A DNA stretch of 64,000 nucleotides, taken from assembly GCF_013393905.1 (NCBI RefSeq), contig NZ_CP040272.1, positions 5,390,001-5,454,000 on the forward strand, given 5' to 3'. Of the stretch, positions 17,069 to 26,049 are shown piece by piece (the stretch's first letter is position 1; every line of letters starts with the position of its first letter). The notes below the pieces were generated by a model. It was given only the letters and a program-made list of their open reading frames with translations, searched no databases and was not told the DNA's origin. The translations under genes were made by a program, and so were the position numbers. The DNA is from Nostoc sp. C052 (GTDB lineage Bacteria > Cyanobacteriota > Cyanobacteriia > Cyanobacteriales > Nostocaceae).

Positions 17069-18597
17069 GTAATTATTTGGTCGCCTGATAATCGTTGATA
17101 CAGCAGTGCGCCTGTCCAAAATGTGGCAGCAAAGCCAGGATAGCCAGATGAGGCATTGCAGAAATAGAAATGATTGAGTGAGGTTTCGTGATTCAGTCGT
17201 CCCATACCCATATTGCGCGGTGTCATACTGGAGCCGTAGGAATTCCCATTTGGACACCAGCAAAAACGCTCATTGGTAGTAGGACTACCTGTAATATGGA
17301 AGACCATGTATTTTCTAAAGTTCGGTACATGGTGTTCTTCCACAACATCGAGGATGGAATCTAAGATTTCTTGCTTTTTCTGGTTGTAAGCTTTGCGGTC
17401 ATTATCTCGTAATTCCTGGAAGTATTTATAATTGGCAACGGTAAGAAATTCGACAATTTGGCAGTCTTCTGGGCAATCTCGACTTGCTGTAGTCAATAAA
17501 GTCGGCGTTGTGATGGCAAAGCTAGGATTAGAAAAGTCATTGCGATCGTACATCTGCGTGAAGGCTTCATTTAAATCGTGATGCCCTGTATGAAAAAGAT
17601 TCCACTTGCCAAATCCATATTCTCGGAGATCGATATCTTTGACGACGCAATAAGCCATGTAGTTAGATGGCGAATATTCATAGTTGAGTTTTCGACGCAC
17701 GCTTTTAGAAAACTGCGATTCCCCAATCATCTTGGCGGCTTTTTTGGGGTCAATATTGCAAATTACGGTGTCGCCTGCAAATTCATGGGTTTGATGGGTG
17801 GTGAGATCCATCGCTTGAACTCCCGTAACCGTTCTGTCTGTGACTCTAAAATTCGTAACTTCATGGTTGAGCAATACCTGTCCCCCCAATGATTCGATGA
17901 CATTGACCAACGAATTAATCACATGTTCAAAATGCTGGGTTGGGTAAAATGCGCCCGCTTGATAACCTCGGAATAATATAACCCAAGCATAGAACGAGAG
18001 TTGATTTGGAGGCAGCAAAAAATCAGGCCATTGTAGGGCTAATAGGGTTTGAGCATCTTGGGGTAGCTGGAATTTGTCAAAGACATCCTGAAGTGTGCTG
18101 TTGAGGTACTGGACGGCAGAAAATACCTCATTTGAATGTTTGAGCAGTTCAATTGGCTTGAGCGGTGGAGAGAGTTTTTTCAAACCTTCACCAGTCTTTT
18201 CCACTTCGTTGACAAATTGGCAAATGCGATCGCCATGAGCAGGAAACAAATTAGACAATCGCTGGATCAGTTCCTCTGGCTCCGAGGGAATATCCAAACT
18301 ATGCTCTGGCATTCGCATGTGATCAAAGCCTTCCGAGTCATAACGTTCAAAGGTTACTTCCCGATCTAACCCTAGTTTTTTGAGTACCCGATTGACAGTT
18401 TGCCCTTCACCGCAGTCCCAGACGTAGTGAAATTGAGCGTTAAACGTATATTTTTTAGCCATTGTAAACGTATGCCCAAAACCTCCGGGATGCTCATGGG
18501 CTTCGAGAATTTGCACAGTCTTGCCAGAGTTTGCCATTAAAGCGCCAAAGACTAATGCTGATAAACCACTACCGACAATCAGGTAATCCGGTTTCAT
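17059..18597 (-). CDS. FAD-dependent oxidoreductase, retinol-saturase / CrtISO-like
   Basis: A 512-aa flavoprotein of the phytoene desaturase/carotenoid isomerase/retinol saturase superfamily. The start at 18597 gives MKPDYLIVGSGLSALVFGAL, with the FAD dinucleotide motif, then ILEAHEHPGGFGHTF. The C-terminal FAD motif lies in NHFYFCNASSGYPGFAATFW. Middle blocks (FNAQFHYVWDCGEGQTVNRV, YAWVILFRGYQAGAFYPTQH, GDTVICNIDPKKAAKMIG) are like those of bacterial retinol-saturase-related proteins. The frame extends to 18663, but no Met-proximal signal supports that. It lies 70 bases downstream of oleate hydratase. The substrate may be a polyene, fatty acid or carotenoid. Confidence 0.75.
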   Translation of the reverse strand: MKPDYLIVGSGLSALVFGALMANSGKTVQILEAHEHPGGFGHTFTMAKKYTFNAQFHYVWDCGEGQTVNRVLKKLGLDREVTFERYDSEGFDHMRMPEHSLDIPSEPEELIQRLSNLFPAHGDRICQFVNEVEKTGEGLKKLSPPLKPIELLKHSNEVFSAVQYLNSTLQDVFDKFQLPQDAQTLLALQWPDFLLPPNQLSFYAWVILFRGYQAGAFYPTQHFEHVINSLVNVIESLGGQVLLNHEVTNFRVTDRTVTGVQAMDLTTHQTHEFAGDTVICNIDPKKAAKMIGESQFSKSVRRKLNYEYSPSNYMAYCVVKDIDLREYGFGKWNLFHTGHHDLNEAFTQMYDRNDFSNPSFAITTPTLLTTASRDCPEDCQIVEFLTVANYKYFQELRDNDRKAYNQKKQEILDSILDVVEEHHVPNFRKYMVFHITGSPTTNERFCWCPNGNSYGSSMTPRNMGMGRLNHETSLNHFYFCNASSGYPGFAATFWTGALLYQRLSGDQIITNS

Positions 18598-18666
18598 GAG
18601 AGAGTTCCTCGAACAATAAAAATCTGAGTTCTGTCCCGTTGAAACGCCCGTTAGTGAAGGCAAAAC

Positions 18667-20238
18667 TTACCTAAACGCTTTGACTAAAGCCTTAAACTCG
18701 ACTTGCAGTGACTTGTCATGAGGCGAGATAGGTGGAATCTGACGATCGATACTAAGGAATTCGTAGACTGCCATCTGAGCAGCTCGCACCGAATATTCAA
18801 CTGTGAAGACGACATCATCAGCAATTTCCACAAACTGGCTGATGAAAGCGAGGTTTTTCGAGCTACGAGGGATCGGCAATGGTCGATCACTACGTAAACG
18901 AGGCATAAACATACTTGTGATGTACGGCATTCTGCAAGGAATACAGTTTGCCGATTCCACAGTGTCCAAATCGAATCGTAAATGACCGCAAAGTTCTCGC
19001 AGAATTTCTTCACCGTTGCAGTCGCTCATTGGCTTGGGAACGAAGTTACCGATGCGATCGCCAAAAAGGGCATATCCCCAGAAGACTTGTACATCAGCAG
19101 GCTGATTTATAAAGTGGGGTTGATAGGCGAGTACAATGGACATCAGCCAATTTGAGTCTTTAAACGTGATCAGCCCACCAGTCCCCGCTTGATTGCCGCT
19201 AAACTTGGCGATTTTATCGAAGAATGCAGGGTTTTTTAGTGTCACCGTAAAAGACTCCCAGAGAGACTCGGCAATGCTGCTATTGAAAGCAGCAGGATTA
19301 CCAAAATCTGGGCTTTCTGCTGCCAGCTTTTCCCACAAAGTCCAACTAGTGCAGTCCTGTTTAGTCAACTTCTTGGGCGCACTTGTCATCGACCCCAAAC
19401 TTGAGGCATCGGTCATTGAGCCATTTTGCAGAAAAACCAAGTCGCTATCTTTAACTGCAATGGTTTTGCTTTCACCACTCTGCTGATAATGAATGCCTGT
19501 CACTACTAACTTTCCCTCTGCTGTGGTGCTATCCAGATCCGTCACCTTGCAATCGACGAGGAAATGGACATTTTGGGCAGCAAGCCAACTCTGTAAGGGA
19601 AGAATCAATGAATCATACTGATTGTAGATGGTGCGCTTAACCCCAGCTAGGGTTTCAATTCGAGAGAATTCCAACATGAAGCGATGCAAATAACGCTTGA
19701 ATTCAACAGCACTATGCCACGGCTGGAAGGCGAACGTAGTAACCCACATATACCAAAATTCAGTCTCGAAGAATTCAGGGGAAAGCCAATCTGTGATACA
19801 ACTAGCACCCAACTCAGCTTCATCAGCTTGGGTAAGTTTCAGTAACTCTTGACGATTTTGCATGGAAAAGCCCATCGAACTCACAGAGACTTTCGCCCGT
19901 CGGCTGTCAACGAGACGCGCCATAGAATTTGATTTATGCTGCTCATTGAACTCCATCGTTTCGTCAAATACCGTTTTACCGGGCGAACTCAGGGAGGGAA
20001 TCGACTTGAAAAGATCCCAAGTACATTCGTAATTGTCGGTCGTTAACATCCTTCCCCCGCGCAGAGAATAGCCATCTGTAGGGTTCCCTGCTCCATCCAT
20101 ACTTCCGCCCAGCAAGGGTTTTGCTTCTAGGATAAAAATATTTCCGCCAGGGAGTCCGCCGTCACGAATCATGAAGGCGGCGGCTGCCAAAGAGCCGATA
20201 CCACCACCTAACAAATAGGCATTAGATTCCTTAACCAT
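18667..20238 (-). CDS. ohyA: Oleate hydratase (MCRA family)
   Basis: A 523-aa FAD-dependent fatty-acid hydratase, which adds water to cis-9 double bonds to give 10-hydroxy fatty acids. Family features are the FAD motif AYLLGGGIGSLAAAAFMIRD, FILEAKPLLGGSMDG, YSLRGGRMLTTDNYECTWDL, the FQPWHSAVEFKRYLHRFMLE helix, YNQYDSLILPLQSWL and the C-terminal RAAQMAVYEFL. In well-studied enzymes the motif after RGGR carries a catalytic Glu; here that position is Met. This has been described for another subgroup, so activity is likely but the catalytic arrangement may differ. It is the first of three consecutive flavoproteins, 105 bases downstream of the DUF5335 gene. Confidence 0.88.
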   Translation of the reverse strand: MVKESNAYLLGGGIGSLAAAAFMIRDGGLPGGNIFILEAKPLLGGSMDGAGNPTDGYSLRGGRMLTTDNYECTWDLFKSIPSLSSPGKTVFDETMEFNEQHKSNSMARLVDSRRAKVSVSSMGFSMQNRQELLKLTQADEAELGASCITDWLSPEFFETEFWYMWVTTFAFQPWHSAVEFKRYLHRFMLEFSRIETLAGVKRTIYNQYDSLILPLQSWLAAQNVHFLVDCKVTDLDSTTAEGKLVVTGIHYQQSGESKTIAVKDSDLVFLQNGSMTDASSLGSMTSAPKKLTKQDCTSWTLWEKLAAESPDFGNPAAFNSSIAESLWESFTVTLKNPAFFDKIAKFSGNQAGTGGLITFKDSNWLMSIVLAYQPHFINQPADVQVFWGYALFGDRIGNFVPKPMSDCNGEEILRELCGHLRFDLDTVESANCIPCRMPYITSMFMPRLRSDRPLPIPRSSKNLAFISQFVEIADDVVFTVEYSVRAAQMAVYEFLSIDRQIPPISPHDKSLQVEFKALVKAFR

Positions 20239-20342
20239 GTCAACTCAATCCCTGCAAAGCTTGGTTTAATAGTGTTTTACGTCTTTTGTGAACCTAAATC
20301 TAAAGTTCTTGACGTTTTAGACGGGTAATGATTTTATTCACA

Positions 20343-20696
20343 TTAATTAGCTTGTAACTGGATCAACGTTTTTGTCCCGGTAGCGTCACTAATCCGAACC
20401 GCTATCATCACACCGTTTGAGTTCTGTCCCGTTAAAACTTCAGTCGGTGAATCGATTGTGTGAGCGTAAGTCACTTCATCCCTACCCACTTCAATTACCA
20501 AATCATCTCCTTTTCCGGGGCGATCGTAAACCATTGCCATCAAAGGTGCGTTTTGAATCAGTTCTGCATTATCGAGTTCTGAATCGATGATTTCGATTGA
20601 AATATAGCGACCACGATTACCACTTGAGAACAGATCAAAAAATTCACCCCATCGCTCACGCGGCACAGATTTGCTGATATCAATTTTACTTACCAT
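20343..20696 (-). CDS. DUF5335 family protein
   Basis: A 117-aa soluble protein. It opens with SKSVPRERWGEFFDLFSSGN, then RYISIEIIDSELDNAELIQN, LMAMVYDRPGKGDDLVIEVG and HTIDSPTEVLTGQNSNG, the order seen in DUF5335 proteins. The fold is probably a small beta barrel or sandwich. No function is established. It sits between the oleate hydratase and the glycine-zipper stress gene, consistent with a stress-response role for the cluster. Confidence 0.72.
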   Translation of the reverse strand: MVSKIDISKSVPRERWGEFFDLFSSGNRGRYISIEIIDSELDNAELIQNAPLMAMVYDRPGKGDDLVIEVGRDEVTYAHTIDSPTEVLTGQNSNGVMIAVRISDATGTKTLIQLQAN

Positions 20697-20747
20697 GATG
20701 ATTCCTTTAAATATCTCCAGAAATTAAATATGCGTTATCCAGAATCC

Positions 20748-20780
20748 TTGTTTTGACGTAGTACTACTACGTCAAAACAA
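20748..20780. repeat. 33-bp perfect palindrome (dispersed repeat)
   Basis: Arms of 16 bp (TTGTTTTGACGTAGTA and its complement) flank a single central base. Outer bases tatccag and ctggata extend the symmetry with mismatches. On the reverse strand the sequence tgaaaaagaattgttttgac, followed by gtagyagtrctacgtc, recurs at 54784-54820, so this is a dispersed element and not an operator unique to this gene pair. Confidence 0.8.
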
Positions 20781-20828
20781 TTCTTTTTCACTGGATATCT
20801 AATGTTGATAGATTAATAGTTCAAAGCG

Positions 20829-21368
20829 TTAGACAGGAATCGAAATGCTCATTCCATGACTAATTCTGTCTAGCATCTGCCTCGCCTGACTGACATCCTC
20901 GTTGCTGCCTGTTACAAGGATTATGAACTCGCCTCCTTGAATTTGAGTCTCGTACTTCACTATCTCGTGCTTGGGGATTCCTAACCCTCCTAAAGCACCT
21001 GCCAGTCCTCCAACAGCAGCAGCACCAGCAGCACCAACAAGTGTTCCTTCCAACCAACCCGCCAAGACTCCCGCAATGGGGCCAGCAATGATGATCGGAG
21101 CTACTCCGGGAATAAACAGCACTCCAGCCCCTGCTAAAATGCCAAATAAACCGCCGACGAAGCTACCCCAATAACCACCCCCTGCGGCTCCAGCTTTAGC
21201 TGTATCTTTCCAAGTGAGAAATCCCCGCACATGTTCAGTGGTTTGGTAGTCTTTACCAATAATCGAGAGCTTTTGCATATCGAAGCCTGATTTTTGCAGC
21301 TCCAATACAACCTTTTCTGCTTCTGCATGGGAGGGGAAATTAGCAACAACCGTATGTGTATATGTCAT
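20829..21368 (-). CDS. Glycine-zipper general-stress-type membrane protein
   Basis: A 179-aa protein. An N-terminal ferredoxin-like fold (THTVVANFPSHAEAEKVVLE, then KLSIIGKD) is followed by a long Gly/Ala-rich double membrane stretch (residues about 60-130: FVGGLFGILAGAGVLFIPGV, IIIAGPIAGVLAGWLEGTLV, GAAGAAAVGGLAGALGGLGI). The end is a second small domain (GEFIILVTGSNEDVSQARQM). The pattern matches general-stress proteins with a central glycine zipper (related to DUF1269/YflT types). It is probably co-transcribed with the coiled-coil gene 39 bases upstream. Confidence 0.7.
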   Translation of the reverse strand: MTYTHTVVANFPSHAEAEKVVLELQKSGFDMQKLSIIGKDYQTTEHVRGFLTWKDTAKAGAAGGGYWGSFVGGLFGILAGAGVLFIPGVAPIIIAGPIAGVLAGWLEGTLVGAAGAAAVGGLAGALGGLGIPKHEIVKYETQIQGGEFIILVTGSNEDVSQARQMLDRISHGMSISIPV

Positions 21369-21406
21369 GAGTCTTTCTCCTGTATATATTTCAAGCGAGT
21401 TACGAA

Positions 21407-21832
21407 TTAGTTCTTTGTAGCTACTGCTGCGGCTTCGGCATCTAGTCTGGCGGCGATCGCTTCTAAGGTTGCTTTCTCAGCCTCTTCAATGGTGGCGATC
21501 GCTAGGAAGGTCGCCGTAGCTGCATGGTTTTCAGCTTTATCTGCCCGATGTTCGAGTTTCTTTACTTTGCGACCCGTTTTCCATTCCTCGACATGGGACT
21601 TCACTTCAGATTCTTTTTCCTCAAATTGAGTTTTGAGCTTTGCCCGATAATCATCGAATTCTTTTTTCTTAGCATCCAGCTTTATCTTCGCTTCATCAAT
21701 TTGAGATTCAATCTCAGTTTGAGTTTTTTTCGGCGCAGATTGAATACTTTCTCTCAGCGATTTTACCCGTTCTTCAACCGCTTCTAAATTGTCATGAAGA
21801 TTTTTGGTGAAGTTATCAATTGCAGTACTCAT
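21407..21832 (-). CDS. Coiled-coil stress-associated protein (141 aa)
   Basis: An almost entirely helical, highly charged protein. A coiled coil runs from about residue 15 to 100 (EAVEERVKSLRESIQSA, IDEAKIKLDAKKKEFDDYRA, LKTQFEEKESEVKSHVEEW), and an Ala/Glu-rich helical tail follows (ATATFLAIATIEEAEKATLE). There is no signal peptide. Family unknown; it resembles hydrophilic desiccation or stress proteins in composition. It is the first gene of the long minus-strand island, so its upstream region should hold a main promoter. Confidence 0.62.
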   Translation of the reverse strand: MSTAIDNFTKNLHDNLEAVEERVKSLRESIQSAPKKTQTEIESQIDEAKIKLDAKKKEFDDYRAKLKTQFEEKESEVKSHVEEWKTGRKVKKLEHRADKAENHAATATFLAIATIEEAEKATLEAIAARLDAEAAAVATKN

Positions 21833-22449
21833 GATAATTAGCTCTAGTATGTTGAATTTCTGAAATTTAGCTTTACTATCGTTAGTTGAAGATTGAATTT
21901 CAGCTTGAGTTTGTTTCGCCGCACATTTAATATTTACAGATTTTGCCCAATATAACCTCTACCTTTTGAATGTTTTAGTAGAAGTTATACAATTCATACA
22001 CTATTTAAAGCTTTTTAAAACATAATTACTCTTATAAAAATTTGCCTTTGCTTCTTTTTACAAGACTTTAGACGCTAAATATTGCTTTCAATTTTTTGAA
22101 GTTTTCTATAGCGATCGCTTGATTACTCTGAATACCTAAAAGTAAAAGTGAGATTTTTTTAAATCAATCAAATAACCCTAGAAATCAAACATACCTTTGT
22201 CATACTGAAATAGTAATCCATTACACAAAGCTATTATTACTAATAAAAATAGAGCGAATATTGATGAAGAATTGTGAATTGTGAATTCACAATCAAACAT
22301 AATTAAATTCTGTTAGCGCACCGAGGGGTAGCTCATCTGGCTCCTAACAACTGAATTATTTCTGATAATTTTCTAAAATCTTCAAATCCTATAGACAGTT
22401 TTTATACACCCCAATCACTTGTTGCATTCTGAAATTAGAGGTATCACCT
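21833..22449. other. 617-base divergent intergenic region
   Basis: This A+T-rich region lies between the start of the minus-strand stress island and the plus-strand efflux operon, so it should carry both promoters. It contains one HIP1 site and a palindromic stretch (attgtgaattgtgaattcacaat) near 22270-22292. A fragment near 22310-22350 (ctgttagcgcaccgaggggtagc) is a piece of a dispersed repeat. No ORF is convincing. Confidence 0.5.
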
Positions 22450-23949
22450 ATGACCATTGCCTTAAAACCGAAGGAACTAAAGCCTAAAGAACTAAAGCCG
22501 AATGGACTGAGTAAGCTAAAAGCAAATAAATGGCTACTTGGTTTACTGATATTGATTTCCATGATTGGCGTTGGCTATCTCACTTATTACCAACTGGTTG
22601 TAGTGCCTCAACAGCAAGCAAAGCTGAAGATTCAAACGGCTTTAGTTAAGCGGGGTAATCTCACGATCGCGGTTTCTGCAAATGGAACTGTTGAACCCGA
22701 ACGTTCAGTTAATGTGAGTCCAAAAACGTCAGGGATTTTGAAGCAACTGCTGGTTAAAGAAGGCGATTCTGTCCAACTTGGGCAGGTGCTTGCTTACATG
22801 GATGCCTCGAATCTTCAGGGACAATTACGGCAAGCTCAGGGGAATCTGGCTGCGGCTGAAGCAAATGTGCAAAAATTACTCAATGGGAATCGAACTCAAG
22901 ATATCGCCACAGCAAAGGCACAGCTGGCTGAACAAGACGCAAATCTCCAAAAATTACTTAATGGAAATCGACTCCAGGAAGTTGCCCAAGCCGAAGCCCA
23001 GTTGAGGGATGCTCAATATGCCCTACGTCAAGCTAACGATGATCTTAAAAGAAATCAAGAACTCTATAACTCAGGTGCGATCGCTCTCCAAAGTCTGAAT
23101 ACCTTCCGTACTAGCCGCGATCGCGCCCAGACTCAAGTCAAGCAAACACAAGCAGCTGCTTCATTGATGCGATCGGGAACTCGGCCAGAAGAGATTATTC
23201 AAGCCGAGGCACTCCTCAAACAGAAACAGGAGGCTCTATCACTCTCTCAAGCAGGATCACGACCGGAGGACATTCAGCAAGCCCGCGCCCAAGTAGCGGC
23301 GGCTGAGGGAGCAGTGCAAATTATCCAGACAGATATCAATGATATGGTGATCCGCGCCCCCTTTAGTGGGATTGTCGCCCGGAAATTTGCCGATCCTGGC
23401 TCATTTGTAACGCCTACTACGGCGGGTAGTTCGGTTTCTTCTGCTTCATCATCTTCCATCTTGGCTCTCGCATCCACGAACCAGATTGTTGCCCAGGTTG
23501 CAGAAGCGAACATTGCCCAAATTCGCATGGGTCTAGTTGCGACAATTCAGGCAGATGCCTATCCGGGGAAAACTTTTACTGGACAAGTAACGCAAATTGC
23601 CACTCAGTCGGATGTTGTACAAAACGTGACTAGCTTTGAGGTGAAGACATCAGTGCCAGATCCCCAACATCTGCTGCGATCAGGGATGAATGTAACTGTG
23701 GACTTTAAAGCTGGAGAGTTGAAAAATGTGCTGGTGGTACCGACTGGGGCGATCGTTCAACAAAATAATTCTCAGGGCGTATTTGTGGCCAAGGACAAAG
23801 GCGATTCAGTCTTCGTGCCGATTGTAGTCGGGACAACGGTGAATGACAAAACCGAGGTAAAGTCTGGCTTAACCGGAAACGAACACGTTTTACTCAGCTT
23901 TCCACCTGGAACTCGTAAGGTTTCTACAGCTAATGGCAGACGTTCATGA
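22450..23949 (+). CDS. Efflux periplasmic adaptor (HlyD/MacA family)
   Basis: A 499-aa membrane-fusion protein that would link the MacB-type permease to an outer-membrane channel. One N-terminal membrane helix (WLLGLLILISMIGVGYLTYY, residues about 29-49) is followed by a lipoyl half (RGNLTIAVSANGTVEPERSV, LVKEGDSVQLGQVLAYMD). A long coiled-coil hairpin contains a near-duplicate (NVQKLLNGNRTQDIATAKAQ / NLQKLLNGNRLQEVAQAEAQ). The second lipoyl half (DMVIRAPFSGIVARKFADPG) and beta-barrel follow. The very N-terminus repeats KPKEL three times. GAGG lies upstream of the ATG. It overlaps the permease gene by 4 bases. Confidence 0.87.
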   Translation: MTIALKPKELKPKELKPNGLSKLKANKWLLGLLILISMIGVGYLTYYQLVVVPQQQAKLKIQTALVKRGNLTIAVSANGTVEPERSVNVSPKTSGILKQLLVKEGDSVQLGQVLAYMDASNLQGQLRQAQGNLAAAEANVQKLLNGNRTQDIATAKAQLAEQDANLQKLLNGNRLQEVAQAEAQLRDAQYALRQANDDLKRNQELYNSGAIALQSLNTFRTSRDRAQTQVKQTQAAASLMRSGTRPEEIIQAEALLKQKQEALSLSQAGSRPEDIQQARAQVAAAEGAVQIIQTDINDMVIRAPFSGIVARKFADPGSFVTPTTAGSSVSSASSSSILALASTNQIVAQVAEANIAQIRMGLVATIQADAYPGKTFTGQVTQIATQSDVVQNVTSFEVKTSVPDPQHLLRSGMNVTVDFKAGELKNVLVVPTGAIVQQNNSQGVFVAKDKGDSVFVPIVVGTTVNDKTEVKSGLTGNEHVLLSFPPGTRKVSTANGRRS

Positions 23950-25241
23950 AAAAACGTATTGATTCGCAGACAACGAATCGTCCGCGCCGTCAACGAAAGG
24001 GCAAAATCTCTTTCGGTGAAGTTCTGATCATGTCAGTCGAAACGCTTTTGGGCAACAAACTGCGGACAGGTTTGACTATGTTGGGCGTGATTATTGGCAT
24101 CTCCTCAGTAATTACGATTACCGCCGTGGGACAAGGTGTGCAGAAGTCAACAGAGTTACAAATCCAAGCTTTGGGAACAAACGTGATGGTAGTCACGGCG
24201 GGGGCAGCCAGAACAGGCGGCATCAGTCTAGGAGCGGGTTCAGCCAGTACACTGACGTGGGAAGATGCTAAGGCGATCGCTAAACAAGTCCCAGCCGCTA
24301 AATCGGTTTCGGCATTCTTACAACGCGGTTCAATTCAGATCGTCAGAGGCAATAACAACATCGCCACCACCCTTGTAGGAACGGATTTAAACTACCCAAC
24401 TATCAAAAACATTCATCCCCAAACGGGACTCTTTTTTAGTCAAGGGGATTTGGATGCTGTCCGCCCTGTGGCGTTTCTCGGTTCCACAGTGCTAGATGAA
24501 TTATTTAACACAAATGAATCCGTGATTGGGGCTGATTTACGGATTCGGGGTAAGCGCTACACCGTGGTAGGGGTGGCGGAATCGAAGGGAACGGCGGGTG
24601 GACAGGATCTCGACGATGTGATTTATATTCCCCTAACCAATATGTCTGCCCAAATTGTGGGCAATAACGCCTTAACGGGTGTAGCAATTAATGGATTTTG
24701 GTTAGAAGCGATCGATGGCGATCAACTGAACTCGGCTCAATTTCAGGTGACAAATATTCTGCGTCTACGGCATGGCATTCATACCTCAGCCGTCGATGAT
24801 TTTCGGATTGTCAATTTAGTTGATATTATCAGCACTTTCAGCAGTGTGATGGGTTCATTTACCTTGATGATAGGTGCGATCGCAGGTATTTCCCTGGTCG
24901 TCGGCGGCATTGGCATTGCCAACATCATGCTAGTTTCGGTGATGGAACGAACGCGAGAAATTGGCATCCGCAAAGCCGTAGGTGCAACTGGCACAGATAT
25001 TTTAAGGCAGTTTTTGACTGAAGCAATCGTTATCTCCACAGTTGGCGGTGTAATTGGCGTGGGATTGGGCATTGGGTTCGCATTTGCTGCCGCAACTGTG
25101 TTCAAATTTCCGTTTATTGTACCGTTATGGTCGATTGGGGCAGGTTTTAGCCTTTCCTTTCTTGTTGGCATTCTGGCAGGCGGCATCCCAGCGCGTAATG
25201 CTGCCAAATTAGATCCGATTTCAGCACTACACAATGAGTAA
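23946..25241 (+). CDS. MacB-type ABC transporter permease
   Basis: A 431-aa permease of the MacB/FtsX family. After a basic N-terminus (NRPRRQRKGK), the first membrane helix comes at about residue 40 (LTMLGVIIGISSVITITAVG). It is followed by a large periplasmic MacB_PCD domain, then three C-terminal helices (MLVSVMERTREIGIRKAVGA in the FtsX loop, and ISTVGGVIGVGLGIGFAFAA). The protein is a half-type MacB lacking its own ATPase, which is encoded just downstream (5-base spacing). The system probably exports a small hydrophobic compound or peptide. Confidence 0.88.
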   Translation: MKKRIDSQTTNRPRRQRKGKISFGEVLIMSVETLLGNKLRTGLTMLGVIIGISSVITITAVGQGVQKSTELQIQALGTNVMVVTAGAARTGGISLGAGSASTLTWEDAKAIAKQVPAAKSVSAFLQRGSIQIVRGNNNIATTLVGTDLNYPTIKNIHPQTGLFFSQGDLDAVRPVAFLGSTVLDELFNTNESVIGADLRIRGKRYTVVGVAESKGTAGGQDLDDVIYIPLTNMSAQIVGNNALTGVAINGFWLEAIDGDQLNSAQFQVTNILRLRHGIHTSAVDDFRIVNLVDIISTFSSVMGSFTLMIGAIAGISLVVGGIGIANIMLVSVMERTREIGIRKAVGATGTDILRQFLTEAIVISTVGGVIGVGLGIGFAFAAATVFKFPFIVPLWSIGAGFSLSFLVGILAGGIPARNAAKLDPISALHNE

Positions 25242-25246
25242 TCACT

Positions 25247-25954
25247 ATGGCAAACATGATTTTAATGGAGGGCATCACGAAAACCTATCACTTGGGTGAA
25301 TTGGATGTGCCCGTTCTGAAGGAAATTGATTTATCGATTGAAGATGGGGAATATGTGGCGATTATGGGGGCTTCGGGTTCAGGGAAATCAACACTGATGA
25401 ACATCATCGGCTGTCTGGATCGTCCGACGAGTGGACAATATATCTTAGACGGTAGAGATTTGACAACCCTGGATGATGATGAACTTGCAGATATCCGCAA
25501 TCAATATATTGGTTTTGTATTTCAACAATTCAATTTGTTGCCTCGGTTGACGGCACTAGAAAATGTCATGCTACCGATGATTTATGCAGATGTGCCGCGA
25601 TCGCAACGACTGGAATCTGCGATCGCCGCCTTAGAAAAGATTGGATTAGGCGATCGCTTAACAAACCGCCCTAGCCAACTTTCGGGAGGACAACAACAGC
25701 GAGTGGCGATCGCGCGGGCGCTGGTGAATCATCCTGCCTTAGTGTTGGCAGATGAACCAACGGGGGCTTTAGATTCTAAAACTTCTCACGAAATTATGAA
25801 TTTGCTGACGGAATTAAATCAACAAGGAACTACGATCGCAATTGTCACCCATGATGCAACGGTAGCAGCTCAGACAAAGCGGGTGATTCAGATGCAGGAT
25901 GGGGTGATTGTTGAGAGGGCGATGGCTACGCCGACTAAAAGTATGCAGCTTTGA
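25247..25954 (+). CDS. ABC transporter ATP-binding protein (MacB/LolD type)
   Basis: A 235-aa ATPase. Walker A is GASGSGKST (about residues 39-47), the Q-loop is FVFQQFNLLPRLTALENV, the signature is LSGGQQQRVAIARAL, Walker B is LVLADEPTGALDSKT and the switch His is in IVTHDATVA. It is of normal length and is the third gene of the adaptor-permease-ATPase operon. Confidence 0.92.
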   Translation: MANMILMEGITKTYHLGELDVPVLKEIDLSIEDGEYVAIMGASGSGKSTLMNIIGCLDRPTSGQYILDGRDLTTLDDDELADIRNQYIGFVFQQFNLLPRLTALENVMLPMIYADVPRSQRLESAIAALEKIGLGDRLTNRPSQLSGGQQQRVAIARALVNHPALVLADEPTGALDSKTSHEIMNLLTELNQQGTTIAIVTHDATVAAQTKRVIQMQDGVIVERAMATPTKSMQL

Positions 25955-26049
25955 GTTCAAGCTTTTGCACATTCATAATTTATTTGATAAATAACGTCAG
26001 CATAGTCTGCCGAAAGTTGTGTAGTTTTTACATAGCGAAGGATTATATA

